Part shown: piece after piece, positions 1 through 7,263 of the stretch
Layout of the letters: each line of letters opens with the position of its first letter
How positions within the stretch are numbered: the stretch's first letter is position 1
Assembly (NCBI GenBank): GCA_947178315.1
Contig: CAMWXW010000005.1
Coordinates: 1 to 11,577, forward strand
Length of the DNA: 11,577 bases
Direction: 5' to 3'
Origin: an uncultured Desulfovibrionaceae bacterium
GTDB taxonomy: Bacteria; Desulfobacterota; Desulfovibrionia; Desulfovibrionales; Desulfovibrionaceae
Notes under the pieces: generated by a model
Database searches by the model: none
What the model saw: the letters and a program-made list of their open reading frames with translations, nothing else
What the model was told of the DNA's origin: nothing
Program-made: the position numbers and the translations under genes

Positions 1-36
1 AGAAATATCTTATCTTTACATATATACAACTCTTTT

Positions 37-1575
37 CTATTCCCACTCTATCGTACTTGGTGGCTTAGAAGAGATATCATACACAACTCTATTCACACCC
101 ACGACTTCACTAATAATTCGGCTCGATATCTTCTCTAGCAATGGATACGGAAGTTTTACCCAATCAGCCGTCATAGCATCTACACTTTCTACAACACGCA
201 GTGCTATCACATGTTCATATGTTCTTCCATCTCCCATAACGCCTACTGTTTTCAGTGGAAGAAGAACAGCAAACGCTTGCCAGACACTTCGATAAAGTCC
301 TGCAGATATAAATTCTTCTGTTACTATTGCATCAGCCATACGGACAATTTCTAAACGTTCTTCTGTTACCTCACCAATCACACGAATAGCTAAGCCCGGC
401 CCTGGGAAGGGGTGTCGCCATACTATGCTATCTGGGAGTCCAAGCTCTGTACCTAAAACACGAACTTCATCTTTGAATAACTCTCTAAGAGGTTCTACTA
501 GAGCAAGCTTCATATCTTCTGGAAGCCCTCCGACGTTATGATGACTCTTAATAACAGCAGACTCCCCCTCAGAGATTGATTCTATTACATCTGGATAGAG
601 TGTACCTTGTGCTAAAAATGTTACCATATCACCAACACGTTCTGCTTCTTTTTCAAAGAGTTCTATAAATAAGTGTCCGATACGTTTTCTTTTTTCTTCT
701 GGATCTTCTATTCCACGCAATGCTTCCAAGAACTCTGCTCGAGCATCTATCATCTGTACATTTAAATCACAATGCTCTTGTAAATACTCCATTATTTGAG
801 GACCTTCCCCACTACGCATAAGACCAGTATCAACAAAAAAACAGTGCAATCTATCGCCTATTGCTTTTTGGAGTAACACAGCCACAACGGTAGAGTCAAC
901 ACCTCCAGAAAGAGCACAGAGAACATGATTATTCCCTATTTGCTCTTTACATCTCTCAATCAATGTATGACTGTACTCAGCAACAGACCATGTAGGTGTA
1001 AGCTTGCATATAGAAAAAAGAAAGTTATCAATAAGCTTCTTACCTATAGGAGTATGAGAAACTTCTGGGTGAAATTGAACTGCATAGATAGGTTGTGTTC
1101 TTGACTGTATAGCTGCAATAGGGACATTCTCTGTAGAAGCAATACACTCAAAGCCTTCCGGCAATGAAATTACCTCATCACCATGCGACATCCATATAGG
1201 TGCAGGAGATTCGATATCAGCAAAAAGAGGACTTTCTTTCTCAATTGTAAGAAGAGAAGAACCATATTCTCGTGAAAGTGAAGAAACAACCTTGCCCCCA
1301 AGACTATACGCAAGGAGTTGCATTCCATAGCATATTCCAAGAATAGGTATACCTAATTCAAGAAGCTCTGTATGAAGTCTCGGTGCATCAGTATCATATA
1401 CACTTGAAGGACCACCAGAAAGAATAATTGCTCGAGGAGTATACTGAAGTATGGTATCCACAGATGCCTTACATGAAATAATTTCGGAATAGACACCACT
1501 TTCACGAACTCGACGTGCAATAAGTTGTGTTACCTGTGAGCCGTAATCTACAATAATAACAGTATCTCTGTTCAT
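37..1575 (-). CDS. guaA: GMP synthase (glutamine-hydrolysing)
   Basis: GuaA converts XMP to GMP with ATP and glutamine in the cytoplasm, the last step of guanine nucleotide synthesis. The 512-residue length is normal for the one-chain bacterial enzyme. The N-terminal class I glutamine amidotransferase domain (about 1-190) shows the nucleophile Cys82 in GICYGMQLLAY and the His169/Glu171 pair in FHPEVSH. The ATP-pyrophosphatase domain begins near 210 with the P-loop SGGVDS at 223-228. The C-terminal dimerisation domain carries HPFPGPGLAIRVIGE and ends in the family's usual PPSTIEWE. The ATG is preceded by a modest GGTGAG and the stop is TAG. The gene stands alone in the window: guaB, its frequent partner, is not upstream, where a divergent gene lies instead. 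Its downstream neighbour is outside the window, and the 36 bases after the stop show no terminator. Identification is secure. Confidence 0.98.
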   Translation of the reverse strand: MNRDTVIIVDYGSQVTQLIARRVRESGVYSEIISCKASVDTILQYTPRAIILSGGPSSVYDTDAPRLHTELLELGIPILGICYGMQLLAYSLGGKVVSSLSREYGSSLLTIEKESPLFADIESPAPIWMSHGDEVISLPEGFECIASTENVPIAAIQSRTQPIYAVQFHPEVSHTPIGKKLIDNFLFSICKLTPTWSVAEYSHTLIERCKEQIGNNHVLCALSGGVDSTVVAVLLQKAIGDRLHCFFVDTGLMRSGEGPQIMEYLQEHCDLNVQMIDARAEFLEALRGIEDPEEKRKRIGHLFIELFEKEAERVGDMVTFLAQGTLYPDVIESISEGESAVIKSHHNVGGLPEDMKLALVEPLRELFKDEVRVLGTELGLPDSIVWRHPFPGPGLAIRVIGEVTEERLEIVRMADAIVTEEFISAGLYRSVWQAFAVLLPLKTVGVMGDGRTYEHVIALRVVESVDAMTADWVKLPYPLLEKISSRIISEVVGVNRVVYDISSKPPSTIEWE

Positions 1576-1616
1576 ATCTCACCACTTCTCTTCTTTTATC
1601 ATAATACTACACTATC

Positions 1617-1657
1617 ATTATACTCTCATACATATCATAAGCATGATAAAAAGTCAA
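1617..1657 (-). promoter_or_regulatory. Candidate guaA promoter region
   Basis: On the minus strand a perfect TATAAT lies at 1622-1617, 42 bases before the guaA ATG. A TTGACT -35-like hexamer lies at 1657-1652, but the gap between them is 29 bases, too long for one sigma-70 promoter. At 17 bases from TTGACT there is only a poor TATGTA. The two elements may therefore belong to different promoters, or only the TATAAT may be used. A perfect dyad (1633-1648) falls between them. This is based on pattern alone. Confidence 0.3.
1633..1648. repeat. 16-bp palindrome upstream of guaA
   Basis: The sequence TATCAT-AAGC-ATGATA is a perfect 6-bp inverted repeat around a 4-base centre. It lies in the divergent spacer about 60 bases upstream of the guaA start, close to the -35-like and -10-like elements. 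The position would suit a repressor operator. Short A/T-rich dyads also occur by chance in such DNA, and I do not recognise it as a known operator such as that of PurR. Confidence 0.3.
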
Positions 1658-1733
1658 TTTTTCCTCCCTCCTCTCATTGCTCTACCTATTTATAATGAGC
1701 TATATATTTGGATTTATATATCTTATGTACATC

Positions 1734-1763
1734 TTGTCTTTCATCATTTTTATATAGTATACT
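1734..1763 (+). promoter_or_regulatory. Candidate promoter of the cofactor gene pair
   Basis: TTGTCT (1734-1739) and TATACT (1758-1763), 18 bases apart, fit a sigma-70 promoter. The -10 is a 5/6 match and the -35 a 4/6 match. Transcription would start near 1770, about 30 bases before the ATG at 1800 and just ahead of the ribosome-binding site AGGAAG (1788-1793). The surrounding DNA is very A/T-rich, so chance -10 matches are common, but position and spacing fit well. Confidence 0.45.
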
Positions 1764-1799
1764 GTCTTCTTTCATTATTTATATAAAAGGAAGACATAT

Positions 1800-2582
1800 A
1801 TGAATACACTATACACACCTCATGTATCTAAGGGAGAATATATTTATTTTACTGATGATAGCAATGATCCATGCTATATGCCTGCTGGAGCTATTACGTC
1901 ACTCAGAGTTGGAACAATACTCTGCAATAGTCATGGAGAAGAATCATTACTTGTTATAGGAAAGCAATATCATTACACACATGAAACCCGTGCTTTTCAT
2001 AGACTTATCTGTGAAGCATTATGCGATATTTCTGAAGCAAATGAGCAGTATTCTATTCATCATAAAGGATATAGTGTTGCATGGATTACCCTTTCTGATA
2101 GTGCAAGTGTAGGGAAACGCTCTGATACAAGTGGACCTCGTATTGGCTCACTCCTTCGAGCATCATTTGATATCTCTGTTGAACGCAGTTTCGTTATACC
2201 AGATGAACCAGAGCAATTAGAGCATCTCTTACTTGACCTATCTCTTTTTCAACGCTTTAACTGTATTCTCACTACAGGTGGAACAGGACTTTCTCCACGA
2301 GATATAACACCAAACGTCATGGAGAAAATCATACAGCACCCACTTCACGGATTTGAAATAGCAATGATGCAAGCAAGCATGCAATATGTTTCTACAGCTA
2401 TTCTTTCACGTGCACGAGCAGGGATTATAGCACAAAGTATTATTATAAATTTACCGGGAAGTCCAAAAGCTGTTGAACAAAATCTTATACCTCTTCTGCC
2501 TGCATTACCACATGCAATGGATAAGTTATGTGGAGATACATCAGATTGTGCTGGACTGTTTACACTACCCTCTACAAAATAA
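1800..2582 (+). CDS. MogA/MoaB-family molybdopterin adenylyltransferase with N-terminal extension
   Basis: The protein has 260 residues, against about 170-195 for E. coli MoaB and MogA. The family domain covers about 90-245. It shows ITLSDSAS (96-103), the DTSGP segment (109-113), an IPDE segment with Asp136, the pterin-binding signature TTGGTGLSPRD (158-168) followed by ITPNVME, and NLPGSPKAVEQNL (217-229). In this family the acidic residues of the IPD and PRD segments act in adenylylating molybdopterin before metal insertion; both are present. Residues 1-90 match nothing I recognise and are too short for a full MOSC domain. The start is well supported by AGGAAG six bases upstream. The gene lies 74 bases before the MoaD/ThiS-like gene, probably in one operon, which supports a role in molybdenum or tungsten cofactor synthesis. 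Family membership is firm; the MogA or MoaB sub-role is not decided. Confidence 0.88.
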   Translation: MNTLYTPHVSKGEYIYFTDDSNDPCYMPAGAITSLRVGTILCNSHGEESLLVIGKQYHYTHETRAFHRLICEALCDISEANEQYSIHHKGYSVAWITLSDSASVGKRSDTSGPRIGSLLRASFDISVERSFVIPDEPEQLEHLLLDLSLFQRFNCILTTGGTGLSPRDITPNVMEKIIQHPLHGFEIAMMQASMQYVSTAILSRARAGIIAQSIIINLPGSPKAVEQNLIPLLPALPHAMDKLCGDTSDCAGLFTLPSTK

Positions 2583-2656
2583 CATACTAAATAATAGACT
2601 TACATTGCATTTCTTCCTTTGTTCTGCTACACTTTGTATAAAGATGAGGAATAGAG

Positions 2657-3304
2657 ATGCAATGCTATACACGAGATAGCCTTATACATGCGTTTTCAAC
2701 ACCATTATGGCATGAAATAGTACCTACAATAAAAGCATATAGTATGCACAGTTCTGATATCCCACAGCATTGCTCTGTAGATATCTATAAAACTCCTTTT
2801 CCTCATAGTATTGCTCATTATAAAAACTGTTGTATCCTTTATTCAACACAAGCATATACAATACATCTCTCACATACAATACATGATATTCTTATACCAT
2901 ATTCGCATGAAACCGATACTATTCACTATACCACAGTACCAGAATACACTAAAGAAATAGCACCAGAGACATATTGTATACTACCTACAAAAACAATCTA
3001 TAGTATCACTCCTAGTGAAGAAGCAATGACAATAACAACTTTTTTCATTCCTCATTACCTTCTACGGCAAGGAGAACATACTGTTGAAATACAATGTTTT
3101 TCCATGCTACAATCTTTTCTTCCTCTCAATGCAATAACATATCCCATTGAATTAACGTGGACACTCTATGATGTTATTGACTCTTTAGGAATAGAAAATG
3201 ACGTAGTTAGAATTGTTTTTGTCAATAATAAAGCAACACACAAAAGTGAACTTGTATGCCCACATACAAAGATAACTCTTTTCCCAGGAATAGGAGGAGG
3301 ATAA
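2657..3304 (+). CDS. MoaD/ThiS-like (ubiquitin-fold) protein with long unknown N-terminus
   Basis: The protein has 215 residues. The last 75 or so (about 140-215) look like a beta-grasp sulfur carrier. A VEIQCFSML strand leads to a helix at LYDVIDSLGI, then a VVRIVFVNN strand, and the chain ends LFPGIGGG. MoaD and ThiS carry sulfur as a thiocarboxylate on a C-terminal Gly-Gly after E1-type adenylylation, and this tail would fit. MoaD and ThiS are normally 65-90 residues. Here about 125 residues precede the domain, rich in Ile, Thr, Tyr and His, with no signal peptide or membrane segment and no family I know. The ATG at 2657 has a good GAGGAA five bases upstream. The internal Met124 (ATG at 3026) has only a weak GAAG-type site, so a separate short product is possible but less supported. 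Its MogA-like neighbour points to molybdenum or tungsten cofactor synthesis. MoaE and MoeB partners are not in the window. Confidence 0.7.
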   Translation: MQCYTRDSLIHAFSTPLWHEIVPTIKAYSMHSSDIPQHCSVDIYKTPFPHSIAHYKNCCILYSTQAYTIHLSHTIHDILIPYSHETDTIHYTTVPEYTKEIAPETYCILPTKTIYSITPSEEAMTITTFFIPHYLLRQGEHTVEIQCFSMLQSFLPLNAITYPIELTWTLYDVIDSLGIENDVVRIVFVNNKATHKSELVCPHTKITLFPGIGGG

Positions 3305-3381
3305 AGAAGAACATCTTATATAGAATGATAACTCTCACATAGTGTGTATACTTAATACTTAGTTTAATTATATTTGACTTC

Positions 3382-3407
3382 TCGTATTATATACAACTAA
3401 AATACGA
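3382..3407. repeat. 7-bp inverted repeat between convergent genes
   Basis: TCGTATT (3382-3388) and AATACGA (3401-3407) are perfect reverse complements around a 12-base loop. The repeat lies in the spacer where the plus-strand cofactor pair and the minus-strand merR end meet, the usual place for a bidirectional terminator. The stem is A/T-rich and no T-run follows on either strand, so it does not meet the normal criteria for an intrinsic terminator. It may be a weak 3' end hairpin or chance. Confidence 0.25.
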
Positions 3408-3426
3408 CATATAAATATATCTGATA

Positions 3427-3804
3427 TTATTTTCTTTCATGTTGAGAAAATGATAGCATACTACGCAACTCTTCTAGTTCTTCTATAATAGCAGTCATGT
3501 TTCCCTCTGCAGGGCGTTGCATCTGAGTACTTTCTTCACCGAGAAAATGTATAGAATCAATAGTGATATCAGGGGTATTGGCAAGTAATTTTTTTGCTCC
3601 TTCTATAGTCATTCCTTTATCATATAGTAGTGTTTGAATCACCCGTACTTTTCGTATGCTCTCGTCTGTATAGACTCGATGTTTTTTTTCAGTACGTTTT
3701 GGTACAATCCATGGAAACTCTTTTTCCCAAAAGCGTAATACAGATGTATTTATCCCAAGCAAAGTCGCAACTTCACCTATTTTATACTCTGTCTGCTTTT
3801 TCAT
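3427..3804 (-). CDS. MerR-family transcriptional regulator (short form)
   Basis: Counted from the preferred start, this is a 125-residue winged-helix DNA-binding protein. The MerR HTH signature YKIGEVATLLGI is followed by the recognition segment SVLRFWEKEFP, the wing TEKKHRVYTDESI, and VIQTLLYDKGMTIEGAKKLL, which leads into the dimerisation helix. The C-terminal part is short, about 45 residues. It has no cysteine cluster for metal or redox sensing and no drug-binding domain, so the ligand is unknown. I prefer the ATG at 3804 because the family usually begins a few residues before YKIGE and a GTGGGG lies just upstream. The ATG at 3828 would add eight residues, overlap pheT by 14 bases and has no clear ribosome-binding site. 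The gene begins 10 bases after the pheT stop, so it is probably cotranscribed and possibly coupled. Short MerR genes after pheT (with or without ihfA) are common in proteobacteria as I recall; the target here is unknown. Confidence 0.88.
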   Translation of the reverse strand: MKKQTEYKIGEVATLLGINTSVLRFWEKEFPWIVPKRTEKKHRVYTDESIRKVRVIQTLLYDKGMTIEGAKKLLANTPDITIDSIHFLGEESTQMQRPAEGNMTAIIEELEELRSMLSFSQHERK

Positions 3805-3814
3805 ATCAACCCCA

Positions 3815-6193
3815 CTATACTCGAGCATTACTTACTTCTTGTACCCTCTGAATAATACGCTCTCTATACATATCTGCTTCTTTATCTGTCAACGTCTTTG
3901 ATGAGTCCCTAAGAATCACACGTACTGTTATATGTTTTTCTCGTGTACTTTCATTTTTATATACATCTATACAATACACACTCTCAAGTATACTATCAGA
4001 AGTAGTAGTTATAGCATCAAGTACTATGCCAATGTTACAATGCTCTTCCACGATAAATGTTATATCACGACTCATGGAAGGATAAGAAGGAATAGGCGTA
4101 TATGATTGTACTCCAGATGCTTTATATTTATAAAGAGAAGCTAATGAGAGTTCACAATACCACACAGGATATCGAGCATCAAATTCTTTTGCAAGACGTG
4201 GACGAATTCTACCCAAAACTCCTACTCGCTCACCACCAACAATAATACGAACGCAAGGTGAAAGTGCCTTATGATTCTCTTCTAACTTGAAGGAACATGT
4301 CATACGAGTAATAGAATAAATATACTCCATAACTATCCCTTTCGCATCTCGATAATCCCATACTTCTTTAGGATATCCCCATTCTTGTCTATTCATATAG
4401 CCTGAGAGCAATATTCCTACTGTTTCTTTCTCTTTTACATGGAAGTCTATACTGTGATGGGTATCTATAAAAATAGATGCTACTTCAAACAGTGCAAGGG
4501 AACGAGCTCCATTATTATAATTGCGTTGCATAGCTAGCAACAGAGAAGGAAGAAGGCGACTACGTAAAACATCATACTCAGCACAAAGTGGATTTTGTAT
4601 AGCTACAGCCTCTATCTCTCCCTCTATATGATGAAGTAATTGTTTTGAGATAAAACTGTAAGAAATTATCTCATGCAGACCAAGCTCACATAAAATACGC
4701 TTTGTTGTCATCATCTGCATATATTGAGATTCCATAGCATGTAATACTGTATTATAACGAATTGAAGGTAGAGCTGTAGGGATTGTATCTATACCATAAA
4801 GTCGTGCTACTTCTTCTATGATATCTGTTTCTTGCTTGAGATCTCCCCTATATGATGGAGGTGTAATCTTCCAGAAAAAATCTTTTCTTTCAACAGTGCA
4901 CCCAAGAGATACTAACATATCTTCAATAACAACATCATCTATAGTGATTCCCAATAATGTTCGTGCTTTTTCTGCTCTGAATAATATAGAAGATATGGGT
5001 ACAGAATATGAGCTATGACTCCGAGTAGAACTCACCTCTGCATTCGCATACATAACAAGCAATGAAATTGCTCTATCAAGAGCATGTCCTACCATTCCTC
5101 TATCTACTCCTCGTTCAAAACGGTAGGAAGCTTCAGATGAGAGAGAAAGACGTTTTGCTGTTTTTCTCACTGAAATATCTGCAAAGACTGCAGACTCTAA
5201 AACAATCTCTCGTGTAGAAGGCTGTATCTCTGAACATGCACACCCCATTACACCAGCGATAGCAAGAACGCCTGTTTTTCCTGCAATTACTATATCCTGA
5301 TCTGTAAGCTCTCTTTTCACTCCATCGAGTGTTGTGCACTCCTCTCCTTCCTTAGCATATTGAACACTAACTCTATCACCTTGTATTGAGGCTCCATCAA
5401 AGGCATGTAATGGTTGTCCTAACTCTATCATCACATAGTTTGTTATATCAACTACCAATGATATAGGGCGTATTCCTACACTTACAAGTCGGAAACGCAT
5501 TTGTGCAGGAGTTTCTGTGTACTCCTTATATCGAAGTTTTTGCATCATGTAGAGAGAAGAACATTCCTCTACTACTTCCACTTGAACACTATCTGTATAT
5601 GCTTTTGTAGTCTCATACCCCATAGAAGGCATTGTAAGTGGTAAGGAATAATAAAGAGCAAGCTCTCGTGCTATTCCTAAAATAGAAAGACAATCCCCTC
5701 TATTAGGTGTGATAGAAATATCAAGGACAGTATCTGCGACACCGTAGTAAGAAGCAATACTTACCCCTAATGGTGCATCTGATGGAAGTATCCATATACC
5801 ATTAGATTCACTCGCAATACCAAGCTCTGCTTGAGAACAAATCATTCCACAAGAATCAACACCACGTAATGCTACACTCTTAATAAGAAGTCCATTTGGC
5901 ATCACTGTGCCTTCAGTAGCTACAGGAACACGGATACCAGCTCGAACATTGGAAGCTCCACAAACAATAGTATACTCTTCTTCACCAAGTGAAACTCGAC
6001 ATACAGAGAGATTTTCTGCATTTGGATGTTGTATACATTCCTTTACCTCTCCTATAAGAATAGTATTCAAATATGCAAGTGGAGTCTCAACAGATTCTAC
6101 TTCAAAGCCACGTTGTGTTAATGCAGTACAGATATCCTCAACAGGGGCTGTTATTGGAACGAATTCTTTAATCCACGTGAGATTAATCAACAT
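3815..6193 (-). CDS. pheT: Phenylalanyl-tRNA synthetase beta subunit
   Basis: PheT pairs with PheS in an alpha2-beta2 enzyme that charges tRNA-Phe; the beta chain binds tRNA and edits mischarged Tyr. The 792-residue length is normal. Domains in order are: the start MLINLTWIKEFV; an EMAP-type tRNA-binding domain at about 45-150 with HPNAENLSVCRV and CGASNVRAG; the B3/B4 editing region at about 210-370 with VVDITNYVMIELGQPLHAFD (247-266) and LSSEASYRFERGVD; a B5 domain at about 402-472 with PSYRGDLKQETDIIEEVARLYG split over 446-467; and a C-terminal anticodon-binding FDX-ACB domain from about 700, with SYPSMSRDITFIV. The ATG lies five bases after the pheS TAG. Its ribosome-binding site GAGGAG falls in the last pheS codons, so the two subunits are likely translationally coupled. 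The stop is TAG. Identification is secure. Confidence 0.98.
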   Translation of the reverse strand: MLINLTWIKEFVPITAPVEDICTALTQRGFEVESVETPLAYLNTILIGEVKECIQHPNAENLSVCRVSLGEEEYTIVCGASNVRAGIRVPVATEGTVMPNGLLIKSVALRGVDSCGMICSQAELGIASESNGIWILPSDAPLGVSIASYYGVADTVLDISITPNRGDCLSILGIARELALYYSLPLTMPSMGYETTKAYTDSVQVEVVEECSSLYMMQKLRYKEYTETPAQMRFRLVSVGIRPISLVVDITNYVMIELGQPLHAFDGASIQGDRVSVQYAKEGEECTTLDGVKRELTDQDIVIAGKTGVLAIAGVMGCACSEIQPSTREIVLESAVFADISVRKTAKRLSLSSEASYRFERGVDRGMVGHALDRAISLLVMYANAEVSSTRSHSSYSVPISSILFRAEKARTLLGITIDDVVIEDMLVSLGCTVERKDFFWKITPPSYRGDLKQETDIIEEVARLYGIDTIPTALPSIRYNTVLHAMESQYMQMMTTKRILCELGLHEIISYSFISKQLLHHIEGEIEAVAIQNPLCAEYDVLRSRLLPSLLLAMQRNYNNGARSLALFEVASIFIDTHHSIDFHVKEKETVGILLSGYMNRQEWGYPKEVWDYRDAKGIVMEYIYSITRMTCSFKLEENHKALSPCVRIIVGGERVGVLGRIRPRLAKEFDARYPVWYCELSLASLYKYKASGVQSYTPIPSYPSMSRDITFIVEEHCNIGIVLDAITTTSDSILESVYCIDVYKNESTREKHITVRVILRDSSKTLTDKEADMYRERIIQRVQEVSNARV

Positions 6194-6198
6194 AGAAA

Positions 6199-7254
6199 CT
6201 ACTCCTCTATAGATGCAAACTGCGTAAGAAAACGCATATCATTCTCATAGAAAAGCCGTAAATCCGATATGCGATGAAGTAACATAGCAATACGCTCAAC
6301 ACCGATACCAAAAGCAAATCCAGAATATACTTCAGTATCGTACTCAACAGAACGGAATACTTCTGGGGCTATCATACCACAGCCCAATACTTCTATCCAT
6401 CGAGAACCACCACATATTCTACAAGGCTCTTTATCTCCAGCTGAACAGCCAAAACACGAGATATCAACCTCTGCACTTGGCTCTGTAAATGGAAAGAAGC
6501 TTGGACGAAAACGAACGATAACATGTTCTCCAAAAAGCTTTTGAAGAAGATGCATTATTGTTCCACGCAAATGACTAAAATTGATACCCTTATCAACAAC
6601 AAATCCCTCTATTTGATGAAACATAGGAGTATGTGTATTATCAGAATCTTTTCTATAAACTTTTCCTGGAACAATAGCTGCTAATGGAGGAGTATGATTT
6701 TGCATTGTACGTACTTGAACAGGAGATGTATGTGTACGCAGTACAACTCCATCACGAAGAAAAAATGTATCCTGCATATCACGAGCAGGGTGATGCTTTG
6801 GGATATTTAATGCTTCAAAATTATAATATTCTGTCTCTACTTCAGGACCAGAAATAACAGCATAGCCCAAATCTTTGAAAATAGTCGTTATCTTATTGAT
6901 TGTACTTGTAATAAGATGAAGACTTCCATGATATCTATAACGAGGAGGAAGTGTAGGATCAAAAGAACGAATATATTCTTCTTCTCTTCGCTCTTCCTGT
7001 TCTTCAACAGCTCGCTCAAATATTGTATGAAGTTCTTCTTTTACTTTATTACCAAGTTTACCTAAAAGAGGTTTATCTTTAGCAGGAACTTTACCTAGCA
7101 TAGCCATAGCAGTTGCTAATTTACCTTTCCTGCCCAAGATATCTATACGAAGCGACTCTATTTCATCTTGAGAAGAAATACGTTCTAATCGAGATACAAG
7201 CTCTGGAACAAGACCTTCCAACTCTTTGATTATATCAGCCACTTCTTGAGACAT
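6199..7254 (-). CDS. pheS: Phenylalanyl-tRNA synthetase alpha subunit
   Basis: PheS is the catalytic subunit that activates phenylalanine. At 351 residues it is slightly long but within the family range. An N-terminal coiled-coil region (about 1-100) that contacts tRNA precedes the class II catalytic core. The core shows HPARDMQDTFFL (155-166), THTSPVQVRTM (174-184), the motif 2 region GKVYRKDSDNTHTPMFHQIE, FTEPSAEVD, and motif 3 FAFGIGVERIAML (313-325), whose FxFGxG lines the Phe pocket. Four cysteines at 267, 270, 278 and 281 form a CxxC-x7-CxxC knuckle between FTEPSAEVD and the WIEVLGCGM strand. This occurs in a subset of PheS proteins and may bind zinc or be a remnant. The start is fixed by AAGG seven bases upstream, which overlaps the rplT stop nine bases away. 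Confidence 0.98.
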   Translation of the reverse strand: MSQEVADIIKELEGLVPELVSRLERISSQDEIESLRIDILGRKGKLATAMAMLGKVPAKDKPLLGKLGNKVKEELHTIFERAVEEQEERREEEYIRSFDPTLPPRYRYHGSLHLITSTINKITTIFKDLGYAVISGPEVETEYYNFEALNIPKHHPARDMQDTFFLRDGVVLRTHTSPVQVRTMQNHTPPLAAIVPGKVYRKDSDNTHTPMFHQIEGFVVDKGINFSHLRGTIMHLLQKLFGEHVIVRFRPSFFPFTEPSAEVDISCFGCSAGDKEPCRICGGSRWIEVLGCGMIAPEVFRSVEYDTEVYSGFAFGIGVERIAMLLHRISDLRLFYENDMRFLTQFASIEE

Positions 7255-7263
7255 ATCAATACC

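Noticed and set aside
1576..1799. Guanine riboswitch, tRNA or small RNA in the divergent spacer
   Set aside because: I see no purine-riboswitch three-stem junction with conserved loops, no cloverleaf and no terminator; the region is A/T-rich with only promoter-like elements and one dyad.
1800..2070. MOSC domain at the N-terminus of the MogA-like protein
   Set aside because: The segment is about 90 residues against about 130 for MOSC, and I cannot find the conserved MOSC cysteine context.
2473..2679. A 68-codon plus-strand frame spanning the end of the MogA-like gene and the start of the MoaD-like gene
   Set aside because: It overlaps both supported genes in another frame and has no ribosome-binding site or family match.
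3805..3828. A longer MerR protein starting at 3828
   Set aside because: No Shine-Dalgarno precedes it and the added eight residues fall outside the usual MerR start. It remains possible, since a 14-base overlap with pheT would still allow coupling.
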